From Chloroflexota bacterium (GTDB lineage Bacteria > Chloroflexota > Dehalococcoidia > Lucifugimonadales > UBA826), in the NCBI GenBank assembly GCA_003228105.1, contig QGNN01000017.1, forward strand, positions 1 to 35,203: DNA of 35,203 bases, read 5' to 3'. Within the stretch, counting starts at the first letter, position 1. Each line of letters starts with the position of its first letter. Below, piece by piece: positions 19,890-28,602 of the stretch. Below the pieces are notes generated by a model. The model made no database searches and was not told the DNA's origin. It saw nothing but the letters and a program-made list of their open reading frames with translations. The position numbers were made by a program, and so were the translations under genes.

Positions 19890-20978
19890 CTATTCCAATT
19901 CTATTTGATGATCTTTATGGCCGTCGGACACTACTGTTTTGTAAGTAACGTGTTTTACATTAATTCCCATTGCTGGCTGATCCTCATCGTCAACTATATC
20001 CACTCGCACACCATTCACTTTAATATTTAAGGGAACTCTCCCATCTATTAATAGTGAGGAGAGTAATTCCTCTTGGTCTCTTAATAAATTAACGGCTTTC
20101 CCCTGGCTAACCACTTCAAAATTAATATTTCCTCCTGGTATTAGCTGAGCTAATTTACTCCTATCAGCAGATATAACGGTGGCTATCTTAGTGTACCCAC
20201 CAGTAGTCCCTCTATCAGAGAGTAAAATAATGGGCTTGCCGTCACCTGGAACTTGAATGACTCCAAATGCAGTCCCATCAGATATGACATCAGGGCCTTC
20301 CAAATGTTCCAACATCGGTCCATCCAACCTACAGCCCATCCGATCTGAATTGGGAGTAACTTCATAGGAACTTGAAGTCAGAGTTTGAATGGCTGCTGGA
20401 GTAAACATACCATCTTGCGGACCTAGTATGATTCTAAGTGTTTCATCATCTCCAAAGGAAGGTGGGTTTTCCAAAACAAGTTCCCCTGCAAAGTTTTCCT
20501 TTGCTATACCAATATTAAGGAAATCTCCGTCCTTTAATGCCCTACCTCCGTAACCCCCAAACCCGCCCGGCAGATAAGTCGAATAGCTCCCCATCACCGA
20601 TCGAATTTTATCTCCGACAAATCCTCCTGCAATCGATACATAAGACCGTATCCCATTACCTGTTGGTCCAGAAAAAGAAAGTATTGATCCTGCACTGACT
20701 AGCAATGTCTCCCACAAATTCACCTCGGTACCATCTATAGTGGGAGAAAGATCTCCCCCTGTTATGGCGATAAAAGAATCATCCGAAAATTTAATCTCTG
20801 GGCCGAATAAGACAGCCTCCATAGCTGGAGTATTTTCATGGTTTCCAGTCAGTAAATTGGCACAGCGAAATGAAAATTTGTCCAGAGCTCCTGTTTCGGG
20901 AACACCTAATTCTTGGTAGCCTGAGCGGCCGGCATCTTGAATCGTAGTTAGTGTACCGGCCTTTAAAATCTCTATCAT
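19890..20978 (-). CDS. pxpC: 5-oxoprolinase subunit C / biotin-dependent carboxyltransferase-like (KipA family)
   Basis: MIEILKAGTLTTIQDAGRSGYQELGVPETGALDKFSFRCANLLTGN, GGRALKDGD, SDRMGCRLDGP, DGKPIILLSDRGTTGGYTKIATVISAD. Confidence 0.92.
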   Translation of the reverse strand: MIEILKAGTLTTIQDAGRSGYQELGVPETGALDKFSFRCANLLTGNHENTPAMEAVLFGPEIKFSDDSFIAITGGDLSPTIDGTEVNLWETLLVSAGSILSFSGPTGNGIRSYVSIAGGFVGDKIRSVMGSYSTYLPGGFGGYGGRALKDGDFLNIGIAKENFAGELVLENPPSFGDDETLRIILGPQDGMFTPAAIQTLTSSSYEVTPNSDRMGCRLDGPMLEHLEGPDVISDGTAFGVIQVPGDGKPIILLSDRGTTGGYTKIATVISADRSKLAQLIPGGNINFEVVSQGKAVNLLRDQEELLSSLLIDGRVPLNIKVNGVRVDIVDDEDQPAMGINVKHVTYKTVVSDGHKDHQIELE

Positions 20979-21712
20979 AGTACTTGAACCTCATAGGTGC
21001 CATTCGAAGACATTTCAAATATTTCCTCATATTCAGCCTCAGAGCTGATGGGTACAAAACGTATGTAATCCCCCGGGTTCACTATGGATGGATGGGACCT
21101 ATTCGGATCGAACATAGTAACTGGGGTCTGGCCTATCAGTCGCCACCCTCCCGGACTAGAAACTGGATATACACCGGTTTGATAATCCGCAATAGCCACA
21201 GAACCTTTAGGAACACTTATCCTGGGCGTTTCCAGTCTTGGGCAATGAATTCTTGAGTCTAAACCTCCCAAATACGGAAATCCAGGACTAAAACCTAAGG
21301 CGTAGACTAGATACTCCGTTTCGGAATGGATACCAATGACCTCTTCCACTGACAAGTTTGTCAATGCAGACACTGACTCAAGGTCAAGGCCATAATCTGA
21401 TCCATAAAGAGTGGGAATCAAAACAGTTTTGGTATTGGTGTCTTCTGAAACTTCCTTGCATTCCCAAAGATCAGCTATACATTCAGTCAAACCGTCAAAC
21501 GAAAATATCAACGGGTCGAAATGAATCACAAATGAACTATATGTTGGCACAATTTCTTTTATACCGGGCCAATCCTGTACTTTAATAATGGAAATCATAT
21601 TTTGAACTTTTTGGTTGACTTCAACCGAGATATTATTGCCTGCCACCACCATCAAAGCGGAGTCACCCATAGGAGCAAAATCAGGAGAGATATTTACCGT
21701 TGTTTCATCCAT
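20975..21712 (-). CDS. pxpB: 5-oxoprolinase subunit B (KipI family)
   Basis: MGDSALMVVAG, ALGFSPGFPYLGGLD, RLETPRISVPKGSVAIADYQTGVYPVSSPGGWRLIGQTP. 4-nt overlap with pxpC. Confidence 0.92.
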   Translation of the reverse strand: MDETTVNISPDFAPMGDSALMVVAGNNISVEVNQKVQNMISIIKVQDWPGIKEIVPTYSSFVIHFDPLIFSFDGLTECIADLWECKEVSEDTNTKTVLIPTLYGSDYGLDLESVSALTNLSVEEVIGIHSETEYLVYALGFSPGFPYLGGLDSRIHCPRLETPRISVPKGSVAIADYQTGVYPVSSPGGWRLIGQTPVTMFDPNRSHPSIVNPGDYIRFVPISSEAEYEEIFEMSSNGTYEVQVL

Positions 21713-21721
21713 GTATTTCCT

Positions 21722-22486
21722 TTAAACGATATTTGATAGTGGGGTAATTTCCACCCCATTCGCCACGAATTGTTCCTTCAGTGTTTGGGCCATATCAACT
21801 GCTCCGGGGGTGTCCCCATGAAGGCATATTGAATCTGCTTGAACTTCAATTATATCGCCTTCCACAGACACAATTTTGCCTTCAGTGACCATCTGTAAAC
21901 TTCTATCAACCACCTCATTAAGATCATGAATAACAGATCCTTCTTGAGATCTGGACACTAAAGTACCATCGCTATGCACAGCTCGATCTGCAAAAACTTC
22001 CCTAGCAACCCGCATTCCAATATTTTTTGCGACATCTATCCATGCTGATCCCGCCAGTGCTAGCAAAATAATTTTGGAATCCACCTCAAGTACTGCTTCA
22101 CATATTGATTTCCCTAAATCAGCATCACCTACGGCTTGGTTGTACATAGCTCCATGAGGTTTTACATGCTGCAAATTCCGGCCCGCTGTGAACGCTTTTA
22201 AAGCTCCAGCTTGATATACCACATCATTGCGTACTTCTTCAGGAGTGGCATTCATGTTTCTTCTACCGAACCCATTAAGATCAGGGTAACTGGGGTGTGC
22301 CCCAACCCCTACCCCATGAGATTCTGCCAATTCAACGGTTTTACGCATCCACATTGGATCTCCTGCATGAAATCCACAGGCGATATTGGCTGAAGAAATG
22401 TGTTTTATCACTTCTTCATCAAATCCCATTTTATACATGCCAAAACTTTCACCCATGTCACAATTAAAATCTATCTTTAAATTCAA
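21722..22486 (-). CDS. pxpA: 5-oxoprolinase subunit A (LamB/YcsF family)
   Basis: LKIDFNCDMGESFGMYKMGFDEEVIKHISSANIACGFHAGDPMWMRKTVELAESHGVGVGAHPSYPDLNGFGRR. The ORF track starts at 22645, but a TTG at 22486 with GAGGAGG upstream gives a 254-aa family-sized protein and avoids overlap with the next gene. Confidence 0.93.
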   Translation of the reverse strand: MNLKIDFNCDMGESFGMYKMGFDEEVIKHISSANIACGFHAGDPMWMRKTVELAESHGVGVGAHPSYPDLNGFGRRNMNATPEEVRNDVVYQAGALKAFTAGRNLQHVKPHGAMYNQAVGDADLGKSICEAVLEVDSKIILLALAGSAWIDVAKNIGMRVAREVFADRAVHSDGTLVSRSQEGSVIHDLNEVVDRSLQMVTEGKIVSVEGDIIEVQADSICLHGDTPGAVDMAQTLKEQFVANGVEITPLSNIV

Positions 22487-22538
22487 TTTAGATTTGCCTC
22501 CTCGAAAAAACCTTGTAACTTTTTTCACATTGCCAAAA

Positions 22539-23822
22539 TTAAGGCTTGACGACACTCCCATCCGCCCTACGTACCGTGTCCCAAGCACCACCATAAGCTC
22601 TATCTTTGAAGGGGAATTTTGCCGCAAGCGCCTCATTAATATCAATACCCAGACCAGGAGACCCGTTAGGCCACATATATCCGTCTTTCACCTCGGGACA
22701 CCCAGGAAACACCTCTTTGCTATTGTCACCAAATATTGCGTATTCCTGAATCCCGAAATTAATAGTGTTTAGATCCAGCATAAGATTTGCGGAATGGCCC
22801 ACCGGGGAGGTATCACCTGGGCCATGCCAAGCCGTACGCACATTAAAAGCTTCGCACAAAGCTGCTAATTTCCTTGCAGGAGTGATTCCACCTATCTGGG
22901 ATATGTGGATCCTCAAAAAATCGATAAGTCGGTCTTTCACCATAGGAATAACTTCATGAGGGTTGTTGTAAAGTTCACCCATTGCTATTGGAGTACTGGT
23001 TTGATGCCTCACCATTTTGAAGTAATCGTTATCTTCAGGGGAAAATAGATCTTCCAGAAAATAAAGTTTGTACTGCTCAACTTCCTTAGCAAACCCAATC
23101 GCTTGGATCGGCGGTATCCGTTCGTGAACATCGTGAAGTATTTCAATATCCCAACCAACTTTTGACCTTATATATTCAAAAAGTCCCAACGCTGATTTCA
23201 TGTAGGGTCCAGGCTCAAATATTCCACCAGGGTGGGCATGTAAAGTATCTGGTAACGGCTCGAATATTCGATCAGTTCCCAATCTTGGGCCATATTTCGA
23301 GTAAGTAGATTCACCAGACGAACCTTTATTACCATATGTCACATAGCCTGGAGTAGCAACCTGGACACGAATATGGTGGAATCCTTCTTCCATATACATT
23401 CGCACATCATCCTCTACTTCCTGATATTCACTCCCATTCGCGTGAACATAAACAGCAGCTGAACTTCTAGCCTTCCCACCGAGCAAATCATAAACAGGCA
23501 TTCCTGCCAATTTACCCTTAATATCCCACAAAGCCTGGTCAATCCCACTTAAAGCGTTATTTAACACTGGCCCGTTTCGCCAGTAGGATGAAACGTAGGA
23601 AGATTGCCATATGTCTTCTATATCTGCTGGATCTTTGCCAATCAAAAATGGTTTTAAGTAATCCTCAACAGCTGCAAGCACCGCTGTCGGCCTTTGAGTA
23701 AAAGTCGCGCACCCTACCCCGTATATTTCTGGTTCGCTTGTCTCAATTTTTACTATCACTAGGCGAATATCGTCGGGCTCAGTAAATATGGTGCGAATGT
23801 TTCTGATTCTCAAGTTACTCAT
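22539..23822 (-). CDS. Enolase-superfamily protein 2, mannonate/gluconate dehydratase (ManD/RspA)-type
   Basis: 427 aa. SGIDQALWDIKGKLAGMPVYDLLGGKAR, HIRVQVATPGYVTYG, EILHDVHERIPP, YFLEDLFSPED, PIAMGELYNN, TAWHGPGDTSPVGHSANLMLDL, GSPGLGIDINEALAAKFPF. Confidence 0.9.
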   Translation of the reverse strand: MSNLRIRNIRTIFTEPDDIRLVIVKIETSEPEIYGVGCATFTQRPTAVLAAVEDYLKPFLIGKDPADIEDIWQSSYVSSYWRNGPVLNNALSGIDQALWDIKGKLAGMPVYDLLGGKARSSAAVYVHANGSEYQEVEDDVRMYMEEGFHHIRVQVATPGYVTYGNKGSSGESTYSKYGPRLGTDRIFEPLPDTLHAHPGGIFEPGPYMKSALGLFEYIRSKVGWDIEILHDVHERIPPIQAIGFAKEVEQYKLYFLEDLFSPEDNDYFKMVRHQTSTPIAMGELYNNPHEVIPMVKDRLIDFLRIHISQIGGITPARKLAALCEAFNVRTAWHGPGDTSPVGHSANLMLDLNTINFGIQEYAIFGDNSKEVFPGCPEVKDGYMWPNGSPGLGIDINEALAAKFPFKDRAYGGAWDTVRRADGSVVKP

Positions 23823-23875
23823 AACGTCCCATTAACACGGTTATTCTTGTTTTGAAAATTAAAGTAAAAAATTTT

Positions 23876-23950
23876 TGGAGCGGCAGAAGGGATTCGAACC
23901 CTCGGCCTTTTGCTTGGGAAGCAAATGCTCTACCCCTGAGCTACTGCCGC
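23876..23950 (-). tRNA. tRNA-Gly (anticodon CCC), CCA encoded
   Basis: Minus strand GCGGCAG TA GCTC AGGGGTA GAGC A TTTGC TTCCCAA GCAAA ... GGGTTCGAATCCC TTCTGCCGC T CCA. 7-bp acceptor, anticodon loop TTCCCAA and T-arm are intact. Confidence 0.95.
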
Positions 23951-24177
23951 GCGAAAGTCCCATTATAGGATAAATTTAGCTACGAAATCCAGTAATTTCA
24001 TCCAAAGGTTGAATACCTCTCAAAAAAGGGTAAAACCTGTCATGAAAATATTCTCTAAAATCACACTTCCATTAAAATATGGCTGTTTCCCAATGATTGA
24101 AATCCAGAGTATTTGCTCGATCAGTTAGAATTACTTTGAGTCAAAAGTCATTAAATAGTTTAGATCGGAGAATAACT

Positions 24178-24522
24178 ATGGCACTAAAGCCTTTAATACT
24201 CGAAATGGGTACAGGAATAGATCTGCATGGGCAAAATGCAACCGAGGCCGCTCGAAGAGCTGTCTGGAATGCCGTACATCAAAGTAGCATCATGGGGTTG
24301 GGTTTGTTTGGCCCTGACACTTCAAAAAACATGGTGGTTGAAGTTACGATTGCCACAACCAGACCAGATGAAGTAGATGAAGATATCGTGTTGGGAGTCT
24401 TACCTCATGGAATCGGAAAATTGAAAATTATACAAGGTGGTATGGAAATTGAAGGTACTGAAGGGTCTGGAGATTTTACTTTAATAGTCAATGCTGCCGT
24501 AATTGCTAAAGTTGATATTTAA
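24178..24522 (+). CDS. Lin0512-family conserved hypothetical protein
   Basis: MALKPLILEMGTGIDLHGQNATEAARRAVWNAVHQSSIMGL... matches the remembered Lin0512 N-terminal pattern (xExGxGxDLHGQ...TKAAxRAVxxAI). ATG at 24178 with GGAG upstream; the track start at 24097 is likely too long. Confidence 0.75.
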   Translation: MALKPLILEMGTGIDLHGQNATEAARRAVWNAVHQSSIMGLGLFGPDTSKNMVVEVTIATTRPDEVDEDIVLGVLPHGIGKLKIIQGGMEIEGTEGSGDFTLIVNAAVIAKVDI

Positions 24523-24557
24523 TTTAAGAGTTTTTTTTGTGGGAGTTTATTTAAACC

Positions 24558-24953
24558 ATGACATCAAAATACGATACTGAATGCCAGGTTGTTAAAAAAG
24601 GTAACCTGGAAGTTGAAATATCATCTGGCCAAATGACAAGGTTAGCAGGGGTATCGGAGGGGCTCGTGGGGGCTGAAGGCATACACCTCGCAGTGGCCAC
24701 AGTACCACCTGGATGTGCCTCTAGTCCCCATCATCATGTGAATTGCGAATCAGCGATATATGTGTCGAAGGGAAAAGGAAGATTTCTAACTGGGCCTAGC
24801 TTGGGCACCACCTTGGAGATTGAAGCTGGTGATTTTCTATATGTACCACAAAACTCGATCCACCAGCCAATCAACGATAGTTTGACAGAACCTCTGGAAC
24901 TGATCGTGGCGAGAAACACTCCAGTGGAGATAGTGGAAGAATACACCCCGTAA
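24558..24953 (+). CDS. Cupin-domain protein
   Basis: VATVPPGCASSPHHHVNCESAIYVSKGKGRFLTG (cupin motif 1) and GDFLYVPQNSIHQPIN (motif 2). Confidence 0.85.
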   Translation: MTSKYDTECQVVKKGNLEVEISSGQMTRLAGVSEGLVGAEGIHLAVATVPPGCASSPHHHVNCESAIYVSKGKGRFLTGPSLGTTLEIEAGDFLYVPQNSIHQPINDSLTEPLELIVARNTPVEIVEEYTP

Positions 24954-24972
24954 AGGGTCTTTCTAAAAGTAT

Positions 24973-25323
24973 CTAACCCGATTGAAGTTCACGGCGAACT
25001 TTATTTGCTTTTTGCTCAAGATGTTCCAATTGTTTCTGCTTATCCTCTGGCCAAGTAGGAGCATCTGATTTGACCATTAAAATTACATCATCAACCGCGG
25101 AGAGCAGTTGTATAGTAGCAAGTTTGGTTTGATCTGAATTTACTACCTCATCCGATTTAATGTCACAATCAGTACATAATGGGAACCGGGCAAATTTACC
25201 CTTTTTGCATATTGGACATTCATCAATATCACCGATTTGAAACCATTCAAAGTGATCCCCACAAAACGTGTGAACAGGGGATATATTTTCAAAACAATCC
25301 CAAAACTTGCACTGATTACTCAA
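24973..25323 (-). CDS. Small cysteine-rich (putative zinc-ribbon) hypothetical protein
   Basis: 116 aa with C-x4-C, FCGDH, CPIC and LCTDC pairs, then a helical, charged C-terminus. Confidence 0.6.
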   Translation of the reverse strand: MSNQCKFWDCFENISPVHTFCGDHFEWFQIGDIDECPICKKGKFARFPLCTDCDIKSDEVVNSDQTKLATIQLLSAVDDVILMVKSDAPTWPEDKQKQLEHLEQKANKVRRELQSG

Positions 25324-25448
25324 AAGAAACCCTTAACCCGCTACAGATAGATATAATTGGAATGTATAATACCAAGCTGACGCTGAAATTAGCTATCGGG
25401 TCTTAATAGTGGCAAAGACCCTTTTCCCATAGCTAAATTCTAAGAAAT

Positions 25449-25526
25449 GGGCCTGTAGCTCAGCCCGGTTAGAGCGCAGTCCTGATAAGACTGAGGTCCC
25501 TGGTTCGAGTCCAGGCAGGCCCACCA
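25449..25526 (+). tRNA. tRNA-Ile (anticodon GAT), CCA encoded
   Basis: GGGCCTG TA GCTC AG..GGTTA GAGC G CAGTC CTGATAA GACTG AGGTC CCTGG TTCGAGT CCAGG CAGGCCC A CCA. Confidence 0.96.
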
Positions 25527-25572
25527 TTTCATCTAATCACGGTACTAGTTCTCTCAATAAGAAGGTGGCAAA

Positions 25573-26130
25573 ATGGCCCGAGTTCCTTACATCAAAAGAG
25601 ACGACTTACCAGAATCCCAGCAAAATATTTATGACAACATATCGAAAACAAGAGGGCATGTGCCAAACGTATTTTCTGCTCTTCTGAACAATCCTGAAGC
25701 CACAAAGGCCGTGACCACAGTAGGGGAATACATTCGGTATAACTCCCACCTGGACCCTATCATTAGGGAGACTGCCATACTCACCACTGCCAACGAGATG
25801 AACAACGGATACGAATGGGCACAACACGAACCGATAGCACGGGAGGTCGGGGTAAGGGATGAAGTGATTGATTCCATTATGTCTGGCAAGGGCCCTATGG
25901 GATTGCCAGCAAAAGAAGGAATATTTATCCAGTCAGCGAAAGAATTAGTTAAAAACGGCACCTTAACTTCCCGAACATACCAGGCGCTTGAGCACCTGCT
26001 TGGGCCTCAAGTGACAATAGATTTTCTAGTCACAGTCGGGTATTACTCAATGCTCTCACGGCTCATCCACTCGTTAGACGTAGATTTCGACGAAGGTCTC
26101 ACTCTGAATGACCAATTTCAGACTAACTAA
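25573..26130 (+). CDS. Carboxymuconolactone decarboxylase-like (AhpD-fold) protein
   Basis: 185 aa. MARVPYIKRDDLPESQQNIYDNISKTRGHVPNVFSALLNNPEATKAV, LDPIIRETAILTTANEMNNGYEWAQHEPIAREVGV. Confidence 0.82.
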   Translation: MARVPYIKRDDLPESQQNIYDNISKTRGHVPNVFSALLNNPEATKAVTTVGEYIRYNSHLDPIIRETAILTTANEMNNGYEWAQHEPIAREVGVRDEVIDSIMSGKGPMGLPAKEGIFIQSAKELVKNGTLTSRTYQALEHLLGPQVTIDFLVTVGYYSMLSRLIHSLDVDFDEGLTLNDQFQTN

Positions 26131-26212
26131 TTCCCATTGTTGTTAGGGTGAGATGACCATTCCATAGTTCGCTAAGCTCCACCATTTTTGGGGTTTCATA
26201 TATGCTGTATCA

Positions 26213-27346
26213 ATGAAAATAACGTCTGTTGAAATATCTGTCTTTGAGCTTCCCATGTACCCGATCGTCACACAAGTCGTGCCAGTGGGAAATCCCTCAG
26301 AACTAAGGTGGCAACAAGCTTTTCCTAAAGGTGGACCGGTTCCCGTACAGGTTATGCAAGTTATGACTGACGAAGGTATCCATGGAATTTGTACTGTAGG
26401 GGATTGGAGATATACCGAACTAACATGGAGACAAATAGCACAACTGAGAGAACTAGTAGTCGGAGAAAATCCTCTCGGAAGAGATCACCTTTTATCTAAA
26501 CTAAAATCAGTAAGCCGTTTTTTTGAACCGGGTTGGTATGGAGGATTTGATAACTGCCTTTGGGATATAGAAGGAAAGGTCAAAAATTTACCTGTATCTG
26601 AACTACTTGGCGGAGCAAAGGGCAAAATACAAGCCTATTACAACACTACCGGGGTCACTCCCGAAGAACTGCTCCTTGATGGAGAAGCCGGAATTGAGGC
26701 GGGATTCACGGCACTAAAAGATCATCTTCCATTTGGTGTCGAGAAAAACATAGAGACGTTTAAAGCATTTAGAAAAGTATTTGGTGACAGTATAGGTTTA
26801 ATGCATGACGCAGCTTTGGTGAATTACACTTTCGACGAAGCTCTAGAAATCGGGAAGGAATTGGAAGACCTAAATTTCATATGGCTTGAAGAACCTTTAC
26901 CAGACCGCCATCATGAAGATTATGTAAATTTATGTCAGCAACTAAAAATACCTGTTGCTGGAGCTGAGACTCTTATGAATGAACCAGAAATCAGCCAGCT
27001 GTGGTTGAAAACAGGTGCAATTGATATTCTCAGAGTAAATGGCAGACATGGAACAACCCCCATTCTGAATGCATCCAAATTCGCAGCCCAATTGAATACA
27101 ACTGTTGAACCTAATGCCTATGGCCCTCTTTTTGGCATAGTTCATGCACATATTAATTGCGGAATTTCAAACATAGATTGGTTTGAGAATGCCCCTCCCG
27201 CAAGAGGAGCTGAATTGGGTGAGGAAATAGGTTTACTTAACCCCATTAGACCTGTATCTGGATGGGTAACCCCGCCATCAGGACCCGGTTGGGGTTCAGA
27301 ATGGGATTGGAATCAATTCGAAAAGAAAAGGATAGCTGTTATTTAA
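26213..27346 (+). CDS. Enolase-superfamily (mandelate racemase-like) protein 3, divergent active site
   Basis: WYGGFDNCLWDIEGKVKNLPVSELLGG, ALKDHLPFG, GLMHDAALVNYTFDEAL, FIWLEEPLPD, VAGAETLM, and a C-terminal PPSGPGWGSEWDWNQ tail. Confidence 0.88.
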   Translation: MKITSVEISVFELPMYPIVTQVVPVGNPSELRWQQAFPKGGPVPVQVMQVMTDEGIHGICTVGDWRYTELTWRQIAQLRELVVGENPLGRDHLLSKLKSVSRFFEPGWYGGFDNCLWDIEGKVKNLPVSELLGGAKGKIQAYYNTTGVTPEELLLDGEAGIEAGFTALKDHLPFGVEKNIETFKAFRKVFGDSIGLMHDAALVNYTFDEALEIGKELEDLNFIWLEEPLPDRHHEDYVNLCQQLKIPVAGAETLMNEPEISQLWLKTGAIDILRVNGRHGTTPILNASKFAAQLNTTVEPNAYGPLFGIVHAHINCGISNIDWFENAPPARGAELGEEIGLLNPIRPVSGWVTPPSGPGWGSEWDWNQFEKKRIAVI

Positions 27347-27358
27347 CCTACGGTCACC

Positions 27359-28504
27359 CTAGAAAAATTCAGTGTAAGGTTCAGAATCTACTGGCGTGTA
27401 ATCAGATGGTGGAAACTCCTTTAGGGCCTCTTCATTTATGTCCGTCCCCCACCCTGGACCGACTGGAGGGGTGGCAAAGCCTTTGTGAATTGGAATCTGA
27501 TTCGTCAATATAGCTTCATATCTGGCCAAAAAACTCACAAATATCTCTTGTTTGAAACAGTTAGGAATATTCATATCCAAATGAAGGCTTGCTGCGGTCG
27601 ATATTGGGCCGTTGGAATTATGCGGTGCCACACTAACATATTGTGTTTCTGCGGCAGAGGCTATTTTTCTAAGTTCCGAAATTCCTCCAGCGTGACATAT
27701 ATCTGGCTGGATAATAGAAATAGCTTTTTCATCTAGCAATGGTTGGAAATCCCAACGGTTGTACAGCTGTTCACCAGTTGATACCGGGATCCTAGATTTT
27801 CTTGCAAATTCGCCCATCAACTTTGGATTATCAAACTGTATCGGCTCCTCAATCCAGGAGATCTTATAAGGGATAAGTTCTTCGGCAACTTGCAAGGCAC
27901 TCCAAAAATCCAATCTAGCCCTGACATCGATTCCTATCTGTATATCTGGTCCAATCGCATCTCTTACAGCCTTTACTAACTCAACTCCCTTTTTTATTCT
28001 CTCAAGAGTAGTTACATATTGACCTTTGAATGGATAAAACTTTAGGCATGGATACCCCGATTGCACTGTTTGTACAGCCGCCTCGGCGTGGTCTTTAGGG
28101 GTAACAGCATTCTCAAACCAGCCATTTGCGTATAATGGGACGGCATCCCGAACTTTCCCACCTAACAATTCGTACACCGGTACTCCTAGGGCCTTACCTT
28201 TTAAATCCCATAACGCTAGATCTATAGCACTTATAGCACTCATAGTTACCGCACCACCCGTCCATGTCACTCTTCGATACAAGGATGTCCAAATAAATTC
28301 GATCGCGAAAGGGTCTTTTCCAATCAGAAATTTGGAAAAATCTTCGATTTCTGCTGTGAGGCCTAGATCTTTGTATTGAAGACTACCCTCACCTACACCG
28401 TAAATACCTGTGTCAGTATAAATTTTCAGGAACAACCAGTTGTTCGCGTCTGATTTATGTGGGGTTGCAGACATATGAAATGTTTTAATTTCTGTGATTT
28501 TCAA
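27359..28504 (-). CDS. Enolase-superfamily protein 4, galactonate-dehydratase-like
   Basis: MSAISAIDLALWDLKGKALGVPVYELLGGKVRDAVPLYANG, CLKFYPF, IGIDVRARLDFWSAL, SWIEEPI, STGEQLYNRWDF, VAPHNSNGPISTAASLHLD, TPPVGPGWGTDINEE. Confidence 0.9.
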   Translation of the reverse strand: MKITEIKTFHMSATPHKSDANNWLFLKIYTDTGIYGVGEGSLQYKDLGLTAEIEDFSKFLIGKDPFAIEFIWTSLYRRVTWTGGAVTMSAISAIDLALWDLKGKALGVPVYELLGGKVRDAVPLYANGWFENAVTPKDHAEAAVQTVQSGYPCLKFYPFKGQYVTTLERIKKGVELVKAVRDAIGPDIQIGIDVRARLDFWSALQVAEELIPYKISWIEEPIQFDNPKLMGEFARKSRIPVSTGEQLYNRWDFQPLLDEKAISIIQPDICHAGGISELRKIASAAETQYVSVAPHNSNGPISTAASLHLDMNIPNCFKQEIFVSFLARYEAILTNQIPIHKGFATPPVGPGWGTDINEEALKEFPPSDYTPVDSEPYTEFF

Positions 28505-28602
28505 TTACCGTACTCCCATGAAGTGCATATATTATGACTTGGCCTTTTATATCACTTAGGAGGGGCGAAGTCATATTTGATAGAGGTTAAAATCGTAGTT
28601 AA

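Noticed and set aside
22487-22645. N-terminal extension of pxpA overlapping the ManD-type gene
   Set aside because: The extension (MILMRRLRQNSPSKIELMVV...) is not family-like; the TTG at 22486 with a strong RBS fits better.
22386-22772. 128-aa plus-strand ORF spanning the pxpA/ManD junction
   Set aside because: Antisense to two well-supported genes; no motif.
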